Assembly: GCA_949825065.1 (NCBI GenBank)
Contig: OX463864.1
Coordinates: 19,170,874-19,234,873, forward strand
Origin: Odontocerum albicorne
Lineage: Eukaryota > Arthropoda > Insecta > Trichoptera > Odontoceridae
Length of the DNA stretch: 64,000 nt
Reading direction: 5' to 3'
Below, piece after piece: positions 60,136 through 64,000 of this stretch (positions are counted from its first letter, which is position 1; every line of letters begins with the position of its first letter). The position numbers were made by a program, and so were the translations under genes. A model generated the notes under the pieces. It searched no databases. It was not told where the DNA came from and saw nothing but the letters and a program-made list of their open reading frames with translations.

Positions 60136-60249
60136 ATTAATAAGCTGAGTTTAAGAATAGGAAGGTAATGGCTACGACCCTTATGATCCAGGTTCCAATA
60201 ATTAGATACCTACTTTCCCGCACTTGAATATGTCCAGAAAAACACATTT

Positions 60250-60345
60250 GCAAAGAAAACCGCAGAAAACTTACCAAGGGAAGATGAACTACAAAGAAAC
60301 CTTTGTAGGTCTTCCGATGTGTGATAATAACACATTTGACTTTAG
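60250..60345 (+). repeat. repeat F
   Basis: 'cttaccaagggaagatgaac tacaaagaaacc', 'cacatttgactttaggtgt'. Confidence 0.7.
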
Positions 60346-60482
60346 GTGTCGTCGTCGTTACTGGGCCTCGTAGTCGAGGATCCACTCGCCATTCCAACGT
60401 CAATTCAGTTGAAAGCGATGCTGTGCTGTGAGATTTTCGTTTCTTTCTTCTTTAAGTGAGCGAGCTGTTGCACACCAGCAAA
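60346..60482 (-). repeat. C2H2-LINE 3' UTR piece
   Basis: 'gggcctcgtagtcgaggatc', 'cagttgaaagcgatgctgtg', 'gctgttgcacaccagcaaac' as at 25294-25415. Confidence 0.75.
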
Positions 60483-60539
60483 CTCACCGGCCACGCCGGC
60501 GTACTGTATCCAATGCCACTCCTGAAGTGAAACGATCGG

Positions 60540-60797
60540 CAACGTTCCCTCTAAGGTGTGCGGCCGCACATCTTTTAAAAAGTGTCCGCACACATGTTTC
60601 CATCTTCCGCACACATCTCAAAGAAAGGAACTTGTAACCATATTTTGTTTTGCGCAATTATATATTTTATTTGATATTTTATATTATCTATGCATGAATA
60701 TGTATATTTGCGCACTTCCCTCTTTTTTTCTTGCACATACGAGTATATGTTAAGTTGATGGGCCGCACACACAATGAAACAATTAGGGGGAACGTTG
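60540..60797. mobile_element. hAT-type MITE, 258 bp, perfect 8-bp TSD
   Basis: TSD ACGATCGG at 60532-60539 and 60798-60805. TIRs CAACGTTCCCTCTAAGGTG and (reverse) CAACGTTCCCCCTAATTG. Subterminal 'gcggccgcacatc' and 'gggccgcacacaca' also mirror each other. Non-coding. Confidence 0.92.
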
Positions 60798-61000
60798 ACG
60801 ATCGGAGCACACCGGCATGTTGTGTTTCTTTTCTCTTTTTTTGAAAACATAAATATGACCGAAGTCAAAGGTATTCTTATACCCCCGAATACTAGGCGGA
60901 ATAAATGCCTGCGTCATTCGAGGGGAGTAGCACATCGCAGGGTACCGGCGACTTTCCGCACCGAAGTTTAGAGCGTTACCACGCGATCATGCACCTCTAA
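60798..61000 (-). mobile_element. SINE-B, full length, inverted
   Basis: 'atcggagcacaccggcatgt', 'cttatacccccgaatactag', 'gcgtcattcgaggggagtag', then a degenerate B box ('cagggtaccggcgactttc') and 'cgttaccacgcgatcatgca' (A box inverse). The hAT MITE inserted at its 3' tail. Confidence 0.85.
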
Positions 61001-61790
61001 TTTAGGTGTAGTGTGTATGTATTGTTAATATAAAATCACAAAATTAGATAAAATCTACAACAAAATTGTTGTCTTCAAGTGCTTCCTAAAGCTTCACACG
61101 CCACCATCTAACACTGAGAAGCAGATCATTAAGTTATATATCAATTCAACATTTATAGGTAGGTGCCTAGTATCGTGTTTTATTTGATCTAAAAGATCAG
61201 TAACGATTTCACAATTAATTAATAATAACTAATTTTCGCCAAAAAAAAATATATTGTATATATTTTCGCGATGACATGCGTGTCGTCTGACTCGGCTGAG
61301 CCGTCAGTGGTACCATAAACACGCACATCACTTCAAAAAGTCCCCATTCTTTAGTTTGTTTCTAAGTCACGCATTTGTTTTCCTTCTTTCCCCCCCATTT
61401 TTTGCGCCGTTGCCGGTCCCCCCCTTTTTGCAGAAGTAGTTTAGTTGTGTTGAGTCATAGCAGTGACTTAACAACGAGGGGTCAAGCCACCCGCCACCTT
61501 GACCTTGCGTCGAACGGACTGCGCTCTTTTTTTGCGCCAGTGCCAGTATACGAGTATATTGCCACTTCCTACTTGTACAGTATAACTGGGTAATCAATTC
61601 CAGTGGCGTGTCGGGCAATTACTATCTAATTAGACTAATGAAAAAAATTGACAGATGTAAATCAGAAGCTCTCAACGCACAGTTTGTCGTCTTCCTGTTA
61701 GCCCCTTTATTGTGAAGCATCATTTCTCGACGTTTTTGACCTTGCGACCCACGAAAAGATAAAAAAAAATAATTTAATAATTTGTTTACT
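61001..61790. other. unassigned; repeat F scrap at the start
   Basis: 61003-61030 ('taggtgtagtgtgtatgtat') is repeat F. Two C-runs at 61388 and 61424. A TACGAGTA at 61549. No gene found. Confidence 0.4.
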
Positions 61791-61794
61791 CTCG

Positions 61795-61860
61795 CATTGT
61801 TTTATTACATTTTATAAACGGTGTAACCCTACCGGTTTCAAGATGTTCGCCTCATTATTT
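61795..61860. mobile_element. foldback-D arm piece
   Basis: 'taaacggtgtaaccctaccg gtttcaagatgttcgcctca'. LINE-C cuts it. Confidence 0.65.
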
Positions 61861-61985
61861 ATTTAACACTAACCAGATACAATCTGGCGGTTTGTGACCA
61901 TACGCTCACAATCCCCACAAAGACAGACAATCATCCGAACATTCCTTTTTCATATAAAGTGAGATATCATCAATCAAAAGAAATG
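61855..61985 (-). mobile_element. LINE-C 3' UTR fragment
   Basis: 'cagatacaatctggcggttt', 'ccccacaaagacagacaatc', 'aagtgagatatcatcaatca', with internal deletion. Confidence 0.7.
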
Positions 61986-61987
61986 TT

Positions 61988-62218
61988 AATAATGCAAACA
62001 CTGTTTATTCCACTTTTTATAACGGTATAACCCTACCGGTTTCAAGGCTTTTACCTCATCATCAGGAGAGTCTTGTTTGCGCTCCCCTGATGATGAGGTG
62101 AAAGCCTTGAAACCGGTAGGGTTATACCGTTATAAAAAGTGAATTAAACAGTGTTTGGTAAAAAAAACTACAATGTATTTAAACCTCCACAATGTTAATG
62201 CCATAACTATAAATAATA
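61988..62218. mobile_element. foldback-D, best palindrome
   Basis: 'caaacactgtttattccact' ... 'ttttacctcatcatcaggag agtctt' | 'gtttgcgctcccctgatgat gaggtgaaagcc' ... 'acctccacaatgttaatgcc ataactataaat'. Core on + from 62087: CTGATGA, T, GAGG/CCTT stem, GAAAC, CGGTA-loop-TACCG-like (TACCG kept). Confidence 0.9.
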
Positions 62219-62368
62219 AATGTTAATACCTTAACTATGATCGCCCTGTATCTGCAATATCTGCAAAAACTGAATATAATATTGTAGATATACAAAGATA
62301 ACAACCCTTGTTATAACAATGACTTGGATTTAGAACTGTTTTTTTTTTAAATAAATATGTTTGTTTTT
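62219..62368. other. no recognisable feature
   Basis: AT-rich spacer. Confidence 0.3.
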
Positions 62369-62645
62369 CTCAGAATATGTGTTATCCTTTTGTACACGAA
62401 ATTTATTTTCGCGACCCGTCTGATATTTTCTCAGAATATGTGTTATCCTTTTGTACACGTAATTTATTTTCCCGACCCGTCTGATATTTCACCGCAACCC
62501 CCTGGGGGTCGCGAATCACGGGTTATAAAACGATGGTCTAGTCTAAAGCATAGGTTCCCGAACTTATTTGATTCACTACCCCCTTTTCAGCAAAAAAAAA
62601 ATACACAAAGCAACCCTGGAAATTTACCTTTTTTAAATTAAATAA
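62369..62645. repeat. 60-bp duplication and hAT-like end
   Basis: 'ctcagaatatgtgttatcct tttgtacacg' occurs twice, 60 bp apart (62369, 62429). Then 'accccctgggggtcgcgaat' and 'cataggttcccgaacttatt' resemble subterminal and terminal motifs of hAT-like elements. Boundaries not found. Confidence 0.5.
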
Positions 62646-63525
62646 AACAGAAAAATGTATTGAACATATTTTTAGGAACATATCTACGAATATAGTGTAA
62701 TAAATAAGATACGCTGATACTTAAATTGTTGAAGTATTTTTTTTAATAATCCTAATGAGAAGGGTGGACCTGATGCACTGCCACCAATTTATTCATGTGC
62801 CGCAGTTTGTTATTTGCAATAAAATTTCAGCAAAACATTTATTACAACTATGAGAGTAATGTTTTCATTTCAGAAAGGTATTTTGGAAATAAAACAATTG
62901 GGAAAAGAAATTATAAAGGTATTTATTAAAATAATTAAAGTGGATTTTTTACATAAAAAATGCGTTTCTTGACTGCAATTGAAGTGTTTCCTGCGCAAAT
63001 TTTACAAAAAAAAAACTGGAACATTAACGCATAAAATGAATCAATTTTGACGATTTTATTTCATTCGTTAGACTGTTTGTGTGTTTATTATGCACAAAGT
63101 TGAAAAACGCGCACACAATTATTTGGTTGACGCTATATTGTAATAGGAAAATCATTATTTTAACTTATAAAATAAGATCTATATCGGAAGTTTGCGTGCC
63201 AGGCTAGCCTTTAAGCCAGGATAATTTTAATATATGAAAGTTTAGTTCGTTAGTGCTCAAAACGGTCTTTAATTCATTAGTTCGTGGCAAACTAGAAAAC
63301 AATCCTTGCATTTGGAGCCCGCTTGGAGCACAAAATTCGCTCATGGTGGAGAAGGAACAAGAAAAATATCTGCGATATATCTATATGGTATGAGTGAGTT
63401 TGGTGTCTGTTTATCCATGGTTTTATCCTACTCAGTTTCTTCTGGGCATGCTTAAATATAATTTCTTGTTTGTACGAATTATCAGCTATGACAAGTCTTG
63501 CGAAGATATGGAATAACTGGTCTAT
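62646..63525. other. ~0.9 kb, nothing recognised
   Basis: AT-rich. No repeat partner in the window and no convincing exon. Confidence 0.4.
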
Positions 63526-63528
63526 AGT

Positions 63529-63935
63529 CAAAGAAACCTAAATCCGTCTGGTTAAGTCTGTAGTCTTCTCTATAGCAGTGTGTGGAGGGGAAACGTGGAT
63601 GGTGAGAAACATGATAGATTCCTTCGTGATGTGATGTTAAAGGCGGATGCTCTGTATCCCATGGACTGTAGGACTTACCAACGTTTCTATCATTCAAGAA
63701 TTGGAGATTACCGAATGACTTACGTACTTTGGACATGTTGCTCGAAAATAATAATGAAATTCTAAAGGAGCTGGTGATCGCGGGGACAGTTGATGGAAGG
63801 TGAACAAGAGGAATTATCTTTAAGCGCTGCACTCAGCATGATCCAGGACCGAGAGGGGTAGAGACAGGTGGTGCGCCAAGTTCGAAACATAGCAGAGGAT
63901 CACGAGGCTCAACAATGAGCACGCGATGAAGAAGT
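63529..63935 (+). pseudogene. LINE C-terminal fragment
   Basis: + frames with shifts: 'QIRLVKSVVFSIAVCGGETW', then 'RRMLCIPWTVGLTNVSIIQE', 'LEITE', 'YFGHVARK', 'SMIQDREGWRQVVRQVR'. IRLVKxxVFxIxxYGxETW...MWCWRRMLRIPWTxxRTNxSIL...LxxFGHxxR...DRxxWRxxV is a complete LINE C-terminal motif order. Its last part is shared with 32661-32800. Confidence 0.85.
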
Positions 63936-64000
63936 ACGAAGAAATCTTTAACTTCTAGAATACTTAGTTAGGCTTGCTCGAGGAGTTGTGAGTCATCCAT

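Overview
This is a window of AT-rich animal nuclear DNA, almost certainly from an insect or another arthropod. It shows spliceosomal splice sites, arthropod-type mariner, LINE, SINE, hAT, PIF/Harbinger, pogo and piggyBac-like elements, many minisatellites, and no operon-like gene packing. Only one piece of a conserved cellular gene is visible: a 95-bp internal exon at 50340-50434 (+ strand) that encodes the N-terminal beta-strand segment of a dihydropyrimidinase/CRMP-family protein. If the gene runs along the + strand, much of the rest is probably intron or flanking DNA of that gene. That is inference, because no other exon was found.

Everything else recognisable is mobile or repetitive. I group it into families named only within this window. 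LINE-C is a Jockey/CR1-like LINE 3' end with about ten copies. LINE-R is another LINE 3' end carrying the 'RWFGHVERMNEERL'-type C-terminus. There are several other LINE C-terminal fragments. SINE-A is tRNA-derived, about 190 bp, with about 14 copies. SINE-B is a second tRNA-like family with about 6 copies. Foldback-D elements carry a hammerhead-ribozyme-like core. E elements are pogo-like CAGT...ACTG foldback MITEs.

Layout. 0-5 kb: LINE fragments, a TIR element, and an ~81-bp satellite in two blocks. 5-9 kb: a broken mariner, LINE-R, a foldback element, LINE-C. 9-15 kb: a ~120-bp array, nested LINE/LINE-C/SINE-A, and a PIF/Harbinger element with a MADF-type exon. 15-23 kb: mariner and LINE fragments, a long pyrimidine tract, a 39-bp array, foldback-D. 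23-30 kb: ~140-bp, ~123-bp higher-order and 152-bp satellites, plus an hAT-like element. 30-38 kb: LINE-C, a piggyBac-like element, a mariner deletion derivative, and a nearly complete 1,288-bp mariner nested inside an older TIR element. 38-40 kb: a rearranged LINE whose coding region has expanded into a 53-bp minisatellite. 40-49 kb: two more TIR elements, LINE fragments, and a Tigger/pogo-type element stuffed with later insertions. 49-55 kb: the CRMP exon, MITEs, a second Harbinger copy, a long palindrome. 55-64 kb: a 55-bp satellite, SINEs, foldback-D, an hAT MITE with a perfect 8-bp duplication, and a LINE C-terminus.

No intact autonomous element is certain. The mariner at 35957-37244 comes closest: its catalytic D,D34D residues are present, but a one-base change in a T-run breaks the last part of its frame. 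Several nestings allow relative dating. The most unusual signal is the 8-mer TACGAGTA (or TACTCGTA), seen about 26 times. In at least three places, comparison with sister repeat copies shows a 6-bp insertion at a TA step; a fourth, inside the mariner gene, keeps the reading frame. It could be a biological process or an assembly artefact.
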